NCBI RefSeq assembly: GCF_002102265.1
Contig: NZ_LQPG01000028.1
Coordinates: 62,001-126,000 of the forward strand
Source: Mycolicibacter longobardus
GTDB taxonomy: Bacteria; Actinomycetota; Actinomycetes; Mycobacteriales; Mycobacteriaceae
DNA length: 64,000 bases
Reading direction: 5' to 3'
The position numbers and the translations under genes are program-made. Below are positions 56,281 through 64,000 of the stretch, piece after piece; the first letter of the stretch is position 1; each line of letters opens with the position of its first letter. Below the pieces are notes generated by a model. It was not told the DNA's origin and did not search any database. It was given only the letters and a program-made list of their open reading frames with translations.

Positions 56281-57501
56281 TCAGGGACCGCCGAGCTGGC
56301 CGGTCCGCTCGACCGACAGCTCGTGGGCCAGCAATTCGGCGAAGGTGAAGGTGCCGGTCGGCCGGTCGTTCTTGCCGAGCAGGTACAACCGCTTGACCGC
56401 GGCGAGGATTCCTTCGGCGATGGCGTCGCGCATCGCGGGGGAGGCCAGCATGCCGCGATCACGCGGACTGGTGATGTAACCGACGTCGACCTCGACGGTG
56501 GGCATCCGGGTCAGGCGCAACAGGTCCCAGGTCCGGCCGTGTGCTCGACAGTCCTGTAATCCGGTGCGGGCCACTATTTCTCGCTGAATGAAGTCGGCGA
56601 GATTGCGACCGATGGTGGACACCGAGCCATGCGAATTGCCGAAGTGGAAAGACGCCACCCCGTTGGCCGCCGGACTGACGTGGGTAGCGCAGCGCAGGCT
56701 GATCATCAAGTCGGCACCAACCGCGTTCGCGGTGGCGGCACGCTCGGCGTCGGACGGGCTGCGGCCGTTGGGGCGGGACAGGAAGGTGTCCATCCCGATC
56801 GCGGTCATCCGGCCTTCCAGGCGACTTGCCAAGTCCCACAAGATGTCTGCTTCGCTGATCGGGCCCGACGGTGTCTGGGTGATCAGCCCGTTGTCGCGGC
56901 CGCCGCGGCCCGGGTCGATGACGATCCGCTTGCCGGACAACCGCGGCCCGGAGCGCCGCACCAGCTCCTCCTCGCGGATCGCGTGGGGTGAGCCGCCGCT
57001 GACCCGAGATGCCAGGAAGTTCAAGGAGCGCAATGTTTCCGGGCCGCAGATGCCGTCGGCGTACAGGCCGTACTCGCGCTGGTAGGACATCAAGGCGTTG
57101 TGGGTCTGAATACCGAAGTAGCCGTCGACCATTCCGGTGTAGAAACCCAGGTCCTGCAGGCGGGCCTGCAAGGTGGCCACGTCGTCGCCGTACATCGGCG
57201 CCCCGAACTGATGGTTGAGAATGCGGGCACCCAGCCGGTAGGACGCCTCTTTGAGTGCCCGGTAGGTGGCCTCGCCGATGATCCCGTCGACGAGCAGTCC
57301 GCGCTGCTGCTGGAAGGCACGTACCGCCTGGTCCAGCTCGTCGTCGAAGACGTCCAACGCGACGTGTTTACCGGTGGTCAGATCCGCGTCGGGGCTGTTC
57401 ACCAGGCCCAGCGCGGCCAGCGACGCCCGGATCTCCACCACGGCGCCATTGCGGTCACCACGACGCAGCCCCTGCTCGGCGCCGCGATGCCGACCCGACA
57501 T
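56281..57501 (-). CDS. cwlM: CwlM, regulator of peptidoglycan precursor synthesis (amidase_3 fold)
   Basis: The protein has 406 residues. Two peptidoglycan-binding-like domains occupy residues 20-165 (FQQQRGLLVDGIIGEATYRA and YQREYGLYADGICGPETLRS). An amidase_3 domain follows (190-365). Where zinc amidases have DPGHGG, this protein has VIDPGRGGRDNG, so one zinc-binding His is Arg. This fits the known role of mycobacterial CwlM as a cytoplasmic, PknB-phosphorylated activator of MurA rather than a hydrolase. The C-terminal TGTFTFAELLAHELSVER holds the phosphorylated Thr region. No signal peptide. It links functionally to pknB in this window. Confidence 0.95.
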   Translation of the reverse strand: MSGRHRGAEQGLRRGDRNGAVVEIRASLAALGLVNSPDADLTTGKHVALDVFDDELDQAVRAFQQQRGLLVDGIIGEATYRALKEASYRLGARILNHQFGAPMYGDDVATLQARLQDLGFYTGMVDGYFGIQTHNALMSYQREYGLYADGICGPETLRSLNFLASRVSGGSPHAIREEELVRRSGPRLSGKRIVIDPGRGGRDNGLITQTPSGPISEADILWDLASRLEGRMTAIGMDTFLSRPNGRSPSDAERAATANAVGADLMISLRCATHVSPAANGVASFHFGNSHGSVSTIGRNLADFIQREIVARTGLQDCRAHGRTWDLLRLTRMPTVEVDVGYITSPRDRGMLASPAMRDAIAEGILAAVKRLYLLGKNDRPTGTFTFAELLAHELSVERTGQLGGP

Positions 57502-57669
57502 TACTGAGTCCTCCGGTTATCGCTGTTGGCGGTGGAACCGTAGCTGGCGGTTGCCAGCAGATTAGCCAGCATTGTCTCAGATGCTGGGCGATTTGCGGAA
57601 AACGGCGAGGCCGGAACGGGACGTCTCCGCGAAGCCCGATCAGGGCCCGTTTGGTGGCCCGTCTGTGGC

Positions 57670-58002
57670 CTACGTGACGTCGGACAGCTCTCTCAGCAGG
57701 GCGGCCTTGCCCTTCGCGCCGACGATCCGCTTCACCGGCTGACCGTCCTTGAACAGGATCAGCGTGGGAATCGAGACCACGTTGAAGTCCCGCGCGGTAT
57801 CCGGATTGGCATCCACGTCAAGCTTGGCGACGGTGAGCTGGTCGCCCTGCTCGGCGGCGATCTCCTCAAGCACCGGGGCCACCATCTTGCAGGGGCCGCA
57901 CCAGGTCGCCCAGAAGTCCACGAGCACCGGCTTGCTGCTGGCCAATACGTCGGCGGCAAAGGTGGCGTCGGACACGGTCACCGTGCCGTGGTTGTCAGTC
58001 AC
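57670..58002 (-). CDS. trxC: Thioredoxin
   Basis: This 110-residue thioredoxin has the active site [14 protein letters not shown], the cis-Pro loop [10 protein letters not shown] and the conserved [12 protein letters not shown]. It starts at a GTG that overlaps the trxB stop as GTGA. It reduces protein disulfides and receives electrons from the reductase encoded just upstream. It is called trxC (Rv3914) in mycobacteria; other schemes use trxA. Confidence 0.97.
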   Translation of the reverse strand: MTDNHGTVTVSDATFAADVLASSKPVLVDFWATWCGPCKMVAPVLEEIAAEQGDQLTVAKLDVDANPDTARDFNVVSIPTLILFKDGQPVKRIVGAKGKAALLRELSDVT

Positions 58003-59000
58003 TGTGGTGCTCCCATCAAGGTTTCGGTACCGGAGTCGTGCGGTTCGGCGGCGTCAGCCGATTCTGCCAGCCAGCGTTCGGCGTCGATGGCGGCCGCACA
58101 GCCGGTCCCGGCCGCGGTGATCGCCTGCCGGTAGGTGCGGTCCACCAGGTCGCCGGCGGCGAACACGCCCTCCAACGAGGTGCGCGAGCTCGGCTGCTCG
58201 ACAACCACGTAGCCCTCCGGATCCAGCTGGACCGCCCCGCGCACCAGCGCCGAGCGAGGGTCGTGGCCGATCGCGACGAACACCCCGGTCACCGGCAGGG
58301 TGGTCTCTTCGCCGGTCTCGGTGTCGCGTACCCGCAGCCCGGTCACGGTGGCCTCACCCTCGACCGCCACCGGGACGGTGTTGGTGAGGAAGCGGATCTT
58401 GTCGTTCTCGCGGGCGCGGTTGAGCATGATCTTCGACGCGCGGAACTCCTCGCGGCGGTGGATCAGGGTGACGCTGCGGGCGAACCGAGTCAGGAAGGTG
58501 GCCTCCTCCATCGCGGAGTCACCGCCGCCGATCACGGCGATGTCCTGATCGCGGAAGAAGAATCCGTCGCAGGTGGCACAGGAGCTCACCCCCCGGCCGA
58601 GCAGTTCCTGCTCACCGGGGATGTTGAGGTAGCGGGCGGCGGCGCCCATGGCCAAGATGACCGCCCGCGCCCGGTGGGTCTCGCCGTCGGCGGTGACGAC
58701 GGACTTGACCGGCCCGTCCAGGTCGACCGATTCGACGTCCTCCATGCGCAGGTCGGCGCCGAAGCGCAGCGCCTGTTCACGCATCTCGTCCATCAGCTCC
58801 GGCCCCATGATGCCGTTGCGGAAGCCCGGGAAGTTCTCCACCTCGGTGGTGGTCATCAGCGCGCCGCCGAAAGCGGTTCCCTCGAACACCAGCGGGGCCA
58901 GCTGTGCTCGGGCGGCGTAGATCGCGGCGGTGTACCCGGCCGGGCCGGAACCGATGACGATCACATCGTGGATGGTCGGTGTCTCAGGGATCGAGGACAT
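57999..59000 (-). CDS. trxB: Thioredoxin reductase
   Basis: This 333-residue flavoenzyme starts at the ATG at 59000 ([20 protein letters not shown]); the longer upstream frame lacks support. FAD loop [14 protein letters not shown], redox-active CATCDG, NADPH loop [14 protein letters not shown] and C-terminal [20 protein letters not shown]. It transfers electrons from NADPH to thioredoxin. In M. tuberculosis the sigM/rsmA/trxB2/trxC genes are adjacent in the same way. Confidence 0.97.
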   Translation of the reverse strand: MSSIPETPTIHDVIVIGSGPAGYTAAIYAARAQLAPLVFEGTAFGGALMTTTEVENFPGFRNGIMGPELMDEMREQALRFGADLRMEDVESVDLDGPVKSVVTADGETHRARAVILAMGAAARYLNIPGEQELLGRGVSSCATCDGFFFRDQDIAVIGGGDSAMEEATFLTRFARSVTLIHRREEFRASKIMLNRARENDKIRFLTNTVPVAVEGEATVTGLRVRDTETGEETTLPVTGVFVAIGHDPRSALVRGAVQLDPEGYVVVEQPSSRTSLEGVFAAGDLVDRTYRQAITAAGTGCAAAIDAERWLAESADAAEPHDSGTETLMGAPQ

Positions 59001-59097
59001 CGAGGGCCTCTTCTTCTCGGGTCCGCTGGGGATCTGGTTACAGGGGCTACCAACGTCAGCGTAGGCGGCGGTGTTCCCCGACCGGTTGGCAGCGCCG

Positions 59098-59607
59098 CTA
59101 CGGACGCCGGACGGTGGTGTCCGCCAGCAGTCCGGTGTCCGCGGAACTGCAGTTGGGAGCCACCGCCAGGGCGACGACCGTGCCGGTGGCGGTGCCGGGT
59201 AACACCAGCACGACGCCGGGATGGCCGTTGACCTCCACCTCGCGTGCGCCCAGCACGCGAGTCGAGGCCGGATAGCCCAGGCCGGCCAGGCAGCCGGTCC
59301 GGCGACCCGCATCGGCCAGCGGGCCGTACTCGGGGCGGCGGTCCAGCAGCTCGAGGATCTCCGTTTCGGACAACGGCAGCACCGCGGTCGGCTCGGAGGC
59401 CACCGTTATGGCATCCAGGGAGCGGGGACTGCTGGAGGTGTCACCCGGCAACCGGATCAACGCCACCGTGCCGAGCCCGATCGCGATCAGGGCAGCCGCA
59501 CCCCCGGCGTAGGCGCCGATGCGGTTGAGCCGGGGCAGGGGACGGCTCGAATGTGCCGGTGGTCCAGCGGGGGCCCGAGTCTCGTGATCACCGGTATCCA
59601 TTGGCAT
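59098..59607 (-). CDS. rsmA: Anti-sigma M factor RsmA (Rv3912-like)
   Basis: This 169-residue protein starts at the ATG at 59607 (or 59601). A short cytoplasmic N-terminus (1-40) would bind SigM. One membrane helix follows ([20 protein letters not shown]), then an extracytoplasmic domain with a Cys in [12 protein letters not shown] and another in [11 protein letters not shown] that could form a disulfide. It lies 28 bp downstream of sigM on the same strand, the standard sigma/anti-sigma layout. No HxxxCxxC zinc motif is visible. Confidence 0.88.
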   Translation of the reverse strand: MPMDTGDHETRAPAGPPAHSSRPLPRLNRIGAYAGGAAALIAIGLGTVALIRLPGDTSSSPRSLDAITVASEPTAVLPLSETEILELLDRRPEYGPLADAGRRTGCLAGLGYPASTRVLGAREVEVNGHPGVVLVLPGTATGTVVALAVAPNCSSADTGLLADTTVRRP

Positions 59608-59635
59608 GCCGCCGCTTCCGCTCGGTTGCGTGCCG

Positions 59636-60256
59636 CTACGCGCAGTCGTCGACCCGACCGGCAATGGCACCCTCAGGGCCCAAGGTTAACCGGGTGGCGG
59701 TCGGCCGGACCGCGGTGGCGGCCACGGTGTGGCACCGGCCGAGAAGAACCGCCAGCCGGGCGCGACCGCGGGCGCAGCGGCTCTTGACGGTGCCCGGTGC
59801 CACGCCGAGCATGCCGGCGGCGTCAGCGACCGAGTACCCCTCGATGTCGACGGCGACCACCGCGGCACGCTGGCCGGCCGGTAGCCGCCGCAGTGCCGCG
59901 CGCACCTCCAGCGCGGTCTCCACCTCGGCGGTGCGATCGCCGACGAGGGCGTGGTCGCCGAGCGGTTCAGTACGGTGAATCCGATTGCGGCGCAGCCGAT
60001 CCAGGCAGGCATTGACCACGATCCGATGCAGCCAGCTGCCGACGGCGGCGTTGTGCCGAAACGATCCGGCGCCCCGGTGCGCAGAGAGCATGGCGTCCTG
60101 CAGGGCGTCTTCGGCGTCTTCCGGGCAACCGGTGGTGAGCCGGGCCAGTCGGCGCAGCCGGCGGTGGTGGCGGCTGTAGAGCTCGCCGAAGGCATGGCGG
60201 TCACCGGCCACATGTGCGGCCAGCAGTTCTGCGTCGCTGCGGTCCGGGTGCTCCAT
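59636..60256 (-). CDS. sigM: ECF sigma factor SigM
   Basis: The protein has 206 residues from the ATG at 60256 (MEHPDRSDAELLAAHVAGDR). Region 2 contains DAEDALQDAMLSAHRGAGSF and SWLHRIVVNACLDRLRR. Region 4 contains LPAGQRAAVVAVDIEGYSVA and GVAPGTVKSRCARGRARL. In M. tuberculosis SigM controls ESX-related and surface lipid genes. It is followed by its anti-sigma factor and precedes the MurJ gene by about 110 bp on the opposite end. Confidence 0.96.
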   Translation of the reverse strand: MEHPDRSDAELLAAHVAGDRHAFGELYSRHHRRLRRLARLTTGCPEDAEDALQDAMLSAHRGAGSFRHNAAVGSWLHRIVVNACLDRLRRNRIHRTEPLGDHALVGDRTAEVETALEVRAALRRLPAGQRAAVVAVDIEGYSVADAAGMLGVAPGTVKSRCARGRARLAVLLGRCHTVAATAVRPTATRLTLGPEGAIAGRVDDCA

Positions 60257-60367
60257 GGGCCGGACAGTAATCAGCCGGCGGCCCGGCGGCACTTCACCTC
60301 AGCGGCCCTGTGCACAGGCCGGCTGCGATCGCTGGGGCCACAACGGCGACCCGCGCTTGCGATCCGC

Positions 60368-63300
60368 CTAGGAGGCACCCTGCACGGTGATCTCGGAGAT
60401 CTGGGTGCGGCTCTCGCCGCCGGTGCTGCCCATCGTGGAGATCCACACCAGCAGGTTCGACGTCGGCTCCGAGGAGTCCGCAATGATCTTGTTGGTACCG
60501 GGCTGCAGCGCCTTGGCGGGGGCCAGCAGCGTGGTGTCCTCGAGCCGCGCGGGCTTCGGGGTGGGGGAGGAGCGCAGCTCCACCCGGGTTCCGGTGCTGG
60601 ACACGTTGAGCGAGACGTTGCTGATCACCGTGGGTTTGGGCAGCTGCAGTATCAGCCCGACGCCGTTCTTGAAATTCGGGAAGGGCACCGGATCGGAGTA
60701 GGTGTCCGTCGACCAGAAGGTCGCCGGATTTCCGTCGATGGCCAAACCGGCGTCCTGCGGCCGGTCGGCTTCACCGCCGGGGGAGAACACTGTCGCCTGT
60801 ACCGGCTTCACGACGCCGCTGGGGCCGGTGGCGCCGGGCAGCGCCGACGCCGACGGACTGCTCAGACCCAGCTCGGTCTTGTCCAACCCGTTGACGTCAC
60901 CGAAGATCCGGTTGAGCACCGAGGCCAACACCAGCAGCGCGATCAGGATGACGGCCCCGCCGATACCGGCTCCGATCAGCATCCTCCGGCGCCGCTCCGC
61001 CAGCGTCTCGGGGTCCGGCTGCGGTTTGGGACGCGGCGCGGGCGGCTCGTCGGCGACGGGTCCGAGCAGGTCGGTCTGCTCGTGCACGGCGGTGGCCTGT
61101 TGCAGCAGGTTCGACAGCGTTGAGGCGCCGCGGATACCACCGTCGGGCTGGATCGCGTGGCTGGCGGCCGCGGAGATCTGGAACGGGATCTCGGGATTGA
61201 TCGCGTCGGGTTTGATCGGGTTGCCGTTTGCGTCCCGGTCCGCCGGTGCGAGCCCGCCGTTGACCCCGATATCGGCCAGCGGCCACCGGTTGACCAGCAG
61301 CGCGTACAAGGTGGCGCCGATCCCGCGGATGTCGTCTTCGGGCTTGGTGTCGGGCAGGGTCGCTGGGAAGGCCAGGGTGACATCGCCGTCGATGCTGACC
61401 CGGACTCGGGCCGGATGGTCGATCGAGAGCGCCACGCCGCTGTGGTGGGCTTTCTCGGCGGCGGCGGCCAGCGACCGGATCGCCCGGGCCGCGCCGATCG
61501 GCGACGGTGCTGTGCCGGCGACCTCCTGCAACGAGGCGCCGCGCACCCACTCGGAGACGACGAGCCCGCCCGAGCCGATGCGCACCACGTCGAGCACCCG
61601 GGCGATACCGGGTAGGTCGATCTGGCTGAGCCGCTGGGTGCGCGACAGGATGCCGGTGAGCTGTTCCTCGGGCATGGTCTGATCCGGGTCGACGAACGTC
61701 AGCGCCACCTGCCGGTCCAGCGCGGTGTCCAGTGCCTGCCAGAACTGCAGCACCCGGGTGCCGCCGTGGCGCACCAGCAGCCGGTAACGGCCGCCGGCGA
61801 TGCTCAGGCCCGGTGTCAGCTGGCTGTCGTCGACCACCGGCTCGGAGCCGGCCGAGCCGCCGGCGGGCCGCTTGGTCTGCGGCTGAGCAACGGTCCGCGA
61901 CGCGGCCCGAGCGCCGGCGCCCTCCGAGGGAATGTTGGCCACCTCCGCGCCTTTCGGTGTCCAGCCACCGGCGATGTGCTCCGGAGGCATGTGCCGGGCG
62001 GGACCGTTCGTCACGTCCCCGCCCGGTGTGGGCAAACGGTTGTGCTCAGCGTACGGGACACTCGCATCGGGGGAAGGCGGGTTGGTCACGCCGGTCTGGG
62101 GCCCGCGCGCACCGATCCGGCGGCGCACCGCGGTCAGGGCTGCCGTGGCTTCGGGCACCTGTGCGCGCAGCATCACCACCGCGATGATCGGCAGCATCAC
62201 CAGTGTCAGCGCCAGCAGGCGCAGCATCGATCCGGCCGCGCCGTGATCGGTCAGGCCGCGCAGGCCCAGCGTCCGGTCGAGCATTTCGGCGACCAGCCCG
62301 GCCAGCAGCGAAGCCGTCAGCGTGACCAGGACGGTGCGCACCACCTCCGGGCCCAGGAGGTGACCGCTGACCGGACGCAACGAGCGTCGCAGCAGCAGGT
62401 GCCCGACGACCGCCCCGGCGAGGAAGCCCAGCCCGTTGGCCAGGCCCAGGTAGGCGGCCACCAGATCCGGCGTTTCGGTCAGGTGCGGGGCGATCACCGA
62501 GGCGGCGATCTTCACCGCGGTGATCACCACGATGATCGCGATCGGAATCCACGGTTGCTCCCGGGCGTAGAAAACCCGGAGTTGCAGCAGCACCATGGCG
62601 TACGGGATCAGCGTGAACGCCGACATGGCGACCGCGGCACCCAGGTAGCCGGCGTCGACATTGCCGAAGTTGCCGTAGGCGAACAGCGCACTGCCGATCG
62701 CCGGGCCGCCCACCGTCATCAGCGCCACGATCGGAATCAGCGTGATCATCATCAAACGGGTGGCCAGCGACAGGTCGGCGAGCACCGCGGGGTCGTCACC
62801 GGCGGCCGCGTTACGGCTCAGCCGCGGCATCACCACCGTCAGCACCGTCACCCCGATCATGCCGAACGGGAGCTGCAGCAACAGCCAGGTGTAGTAATAG
62901 ATCGCCGGGCCGGATGCGGCCGATGTGCTGGCGATCTGGTTGGTCACCACCAGGCCGATCTGGCTGATCAGCACGTAGAGCACCATCGCGGCGGCCATCG
63001 TGCCGAATCGCTTGAGCCGGTCGTCGATTCCCCACAGCGGACGAAGGCTGATCCGCTCCCGCCGTATCGCCACCAGCAGCACCGCGGTCTGGGCCACGAC
63101 CCCGGCGGTGGTGCCCAGGCCAAGCACCAGCAGCTTGGCGTTGCCCATCCGCACCGGGTCGACGGACAATTCACCCGGCATCAGCAGGTAGGCCACCAGC
63201 GTGGCGATCGCGACCACGTTGTTGACCACCGGGGCCCAGGCCGGCGCCCCGAAGATGTTGCGGGTGTTCAGGATCGCCATGAACACCGAGGACAGTCCGT

Positions 63301-63754
63301 AGCAGATCACCTGGGGAAGGAGCAGGTAGGCGAACGCAGTTGTCAGGGGCTGATTCACCTGCGGGTCGCCGCCCAGCATCAACCTCACCAGCAACGGCGC
63401 CGCCGCCACCGAGATCACCGTGGTGGCCAGCAGCAGCGCCGTGGCCAGCGTAACCAGGCGCCGCACGAACGCGGCCCCGCCGTCGGGGTCGTCGCGTTCG
63501 GCGCGGGCCAGCACCGGCACGAAGATCGCGGTGAACGTCGCCTCCAACACCAGCGCCGCGATCTGGTTGGGCAGCTGGTTGGCCACGGAGAACGCGCTGG
63601 ACAGCGCCGCCCCCAGAATGGCCGCCAGCAACACCACGCGAACAAACCCGGTGATCCGGCTGACCAGGGTGGCCAGCGCCATCCCCCACGAGCGGGACAC
63701 CACCGCGGCGTCGGTCAGCTCGGGGCGCGCGGGCTGCGGGGCCGGCGTGCTCAC
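60368..63754 (-). CDS. murJ: MurJ/MviN lipid II flippase fused to pseudokinase and extracellular domain
   Basis: The protein has 1128 residues from a GTG overlapping the Rv3909-like stop. Residues 1-550 form a MurJ-type polytopic domain (about 14 helices) with FVRVVLLAAILGAALSSAFS and VANQLPNQIAALVLEATFTA. A cytoplasmic linker leads to a kinase-like domain (about 650-890) lacking catalytic residues: the ATP Lys is missing in VALTFVDP, HRD is replaced in ALSIDHPARVR and DFG by LAF. A further membrane helix (ILIALLVLASVLNRIF) and an extracellular carbohydrate-binding-like domain follow. Mycobacterial MviN is phosphorylated by PknB on the pseudokinase and then bound by FhaA. Confidence 0.96.
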   Translation of the reverse strand: MSTPAPQPARPELTDAAVVSRSWGMALATLVSRITGFVRVVLLAAILGAALSSAFSVANQLPNQIAALVLEATFTAIFVPVLARAERDDPDGGAAFVRRLVTLATALLLATTVISVAAAPLLVRLMLGGDPQVNQPLTTAFAYLLLPQVICYGLSSVFMAILNTRNIFGAPAWAPVVNNVVAIATLVAYLLMPGELSVDPVRMGNAKLLVLGLGTTAGVVAQTAVLLVAIRRERISLRPLWGIDDRLKRFGTMAAAMVLYVLISQIGLVVTNQIASTSAASGPAIYYYTWLLLQLPFGMIGVTVLTVVMPRLSRNAAAGDDPAVLADLSLATRLMMITLIPIVALMTVGGPAIGSALFAYGNFGNVDAGYLGAAVAMSAFTLIPYAMVLLQLRVFYAREQPWIPIAIIVVITAVKIAASVIAPHLTETPDLVAAYLGLANGLGFLAGAVVGHLLLRRSLRPVSGHLLGPEVVRTVLVTLTASLLAGLVAEMLDRTLGLRGLTDHGAAGSMLRLLALTLVMLPIIAVVMLRAQVPEATAALTAVRRRIGARGPQTGVTNPPSPDASVPYAEHNRLPTPGGDVTNGPARHMPPEHIAGGWTPKGAEVANIPSEGAGARAASRTVAQPQTKRPAGGSAGSEPVVDDSQLTPGLSIAGGRYRLLVRHGGTRVLQFWQALDTALDRQVALTFVDPDQTMPEEQLTGILSRTQRLSQIDLPGIARVLDVVRIGSGGLVVSEWVRGASLQEVAGTAPSPIGAARAIRSLAAAAEKAHHSGVALSIDHPARVRVSIDGDVTLAFPATLPDTKPEDDIRGIGATLYALLVNRWPLADIGVNGGLAPADRDANGNPIKPDAINPEIPFQISAAASHAIQPDGGIRGASTLSNLLQQATAVHEQTDLLGPVADEPPAPRPKPQPDPETLAERRRRMLIGAGIGGAVILIALLVLASVLNRIFGDVNGLDKTELGLSSPSASALPGATGPSGVVKPVQATVFSPGGEADRPQDAGLAIDGNPATFWSTDTYSDPVPFPNFKNGVGLILQLPKPTVISNVSLNVSSTGTRVELRSSPTPKPARLEDTTLLAPAKALQPGTNKIIADSSEPTSNLLVWISTMGSTGGESRTQISEITVQGAS

Positions 63755-64000
63755 CGGGGCCGGTCCAAGTCGGCGCGGTCGGGCTGGCCGCGGAAACGGT
63801 GCCAGAGCCGACGTCCGGTCAGCGCGGTGAGCACCGCCGCAGCGGTCATGGTGATCAGGAACAGCACCATGCCGTAGGCATTGGAGTGCACCGACAACCG
63901 CGCGGGCTCGCCCAGCGGCAGCCCGTCGGGGGTCTGCAGCGCCGCATCGACGACGAAGTGCTGGTTGACCCGCACCTCCACCGGAACGCGCAGCGGCAGG
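63751..64000 (-). CDS. 3' end of Rv3909-like membrane protein
   Basis: The frame is open to the window edge; the 5' part lies outside. The visible 82 residues include VPVEVRVNQHFVVDAAL, an extracellular-looking segment, then one membrane helix (VLFLITMTAAAVLTALTG) and a basic cytoplasmic tail (RRLWHRFRGQPDRADLDRPR). Size and position beside the MurJ gene match the large Rv3909 membrane protein, of unknown function. Stop and the next start overlap as GTGA. Confidence 0.85.
   Translation of the reverse strand, partial: LPLRVPVEVRVNQHFVVDAALQTPDGLPLGEPARLSVHSNAYGMVLFLITMTAAAVLTALTGRRLWHRFRGQPDRADLDRPR

Noticed and set aside
57999..59312. 437-residue version of thioredoxin reductase
   Set aside because: The extra N-terminus is Trp/Arg/Pro-rich antisense-like sequence overlapping the anti-sigma gene; the family start is at 59000.

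Overview
The window comes from a high-GC mycobacterium, almost certainly a non-tuberculous species, and holds the chromosomal origin region. The signs are the order rpmH-rnpA-yidD-yidC-jag-rsmG-parA-parB on one side of dnaA, dnaN-recF-DUF721-gyrB-gyrA on the other, a WhiB protein, the FhaA/FhaB/PstP/RodA/PbpA/PknA/PknB cluster, ESX-associated proteins and pervasive ATGA/GTGA gene overlaps. Gene order is the mirror image of the usual M. tuberculosis numbering: positions fall from the Rv3909-Rv3919c side (right) through dnaA (about 47.8-49.3 kb) to the Rv0002-Rv0030 side (left). The species cannot be fixed from sequence reading alone.

Right part (49.3-64.0 kb). After the dnaA upstream DnaA boxes come rpmH, rnpA, yidD, yidC, jag and rsmG, then parA and parB with three perfect parS palindromes. 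Next are an Rv3916c-like protein, cwlM (a peptidoglycan regulator with an altered amidase site), the thioredoxin/thioredoxin reductase pair, the sigM/anti-sigma M pair, a MurJ-pseudokinase fusion and the tail of an Rv3909-like membrane protein.

Central part (24.0-47.8 kb). The oriC spacer lies between dnaA and dnaN. It is followed by dnaN, recF, a DUF721 gene, gyrB and gyrA. GyrA is interrupted beside its catalytic tyrosine by a 420-residue intein that still carries LAGLIDADG motifs. Then come a DUF3566 membrane protein, tRNA-Ile, tRNA-Ala, cwsA, ppiA, a PH-domain membrane protein, crgA, a DUF881 protein and pabA/trpG. The tightly overlapping fhaA-fhaB-pstP-rodA-pbpA-pknA-pknB unit couples Ser/Thr phosphorylation to cell-wall growth. 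Its FhaA and the MurJ-pseudokinase of the right part are known partners.

Left part (1-24.0 kb). A block resembling Rv0022c-Rv0030 (whiB5, an XRE regulator, an NlpC/P60 protein, DUF4226, DUF2580-like and YbaB-like proteins) is joined to an ESX-like segment: a Gly/Pro-rich protein, a second DUF4226 protein and a truncated EccA. Between whiB5 and fhaA, where M. tuberculosis has little, sit about 13 kb of accessory genes. These are pirin, a RES-type toxin-antitoxin pair, a DUF5615-type toxin-antitoxin pair, and a five-gene catabolic operon resembling the mymA cluster with a divergent TetR/LLM-oxidoreductase pair. Last is a 2.2 kb cassette bounded by exact 59-bp direct repeats that encodes a HEPN-motif protein, a small SH3-like protein and a PD-(D/E)XK-like nuclease with one frameshift. 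This cassette is the best candidate for an undescribed defence-type system.
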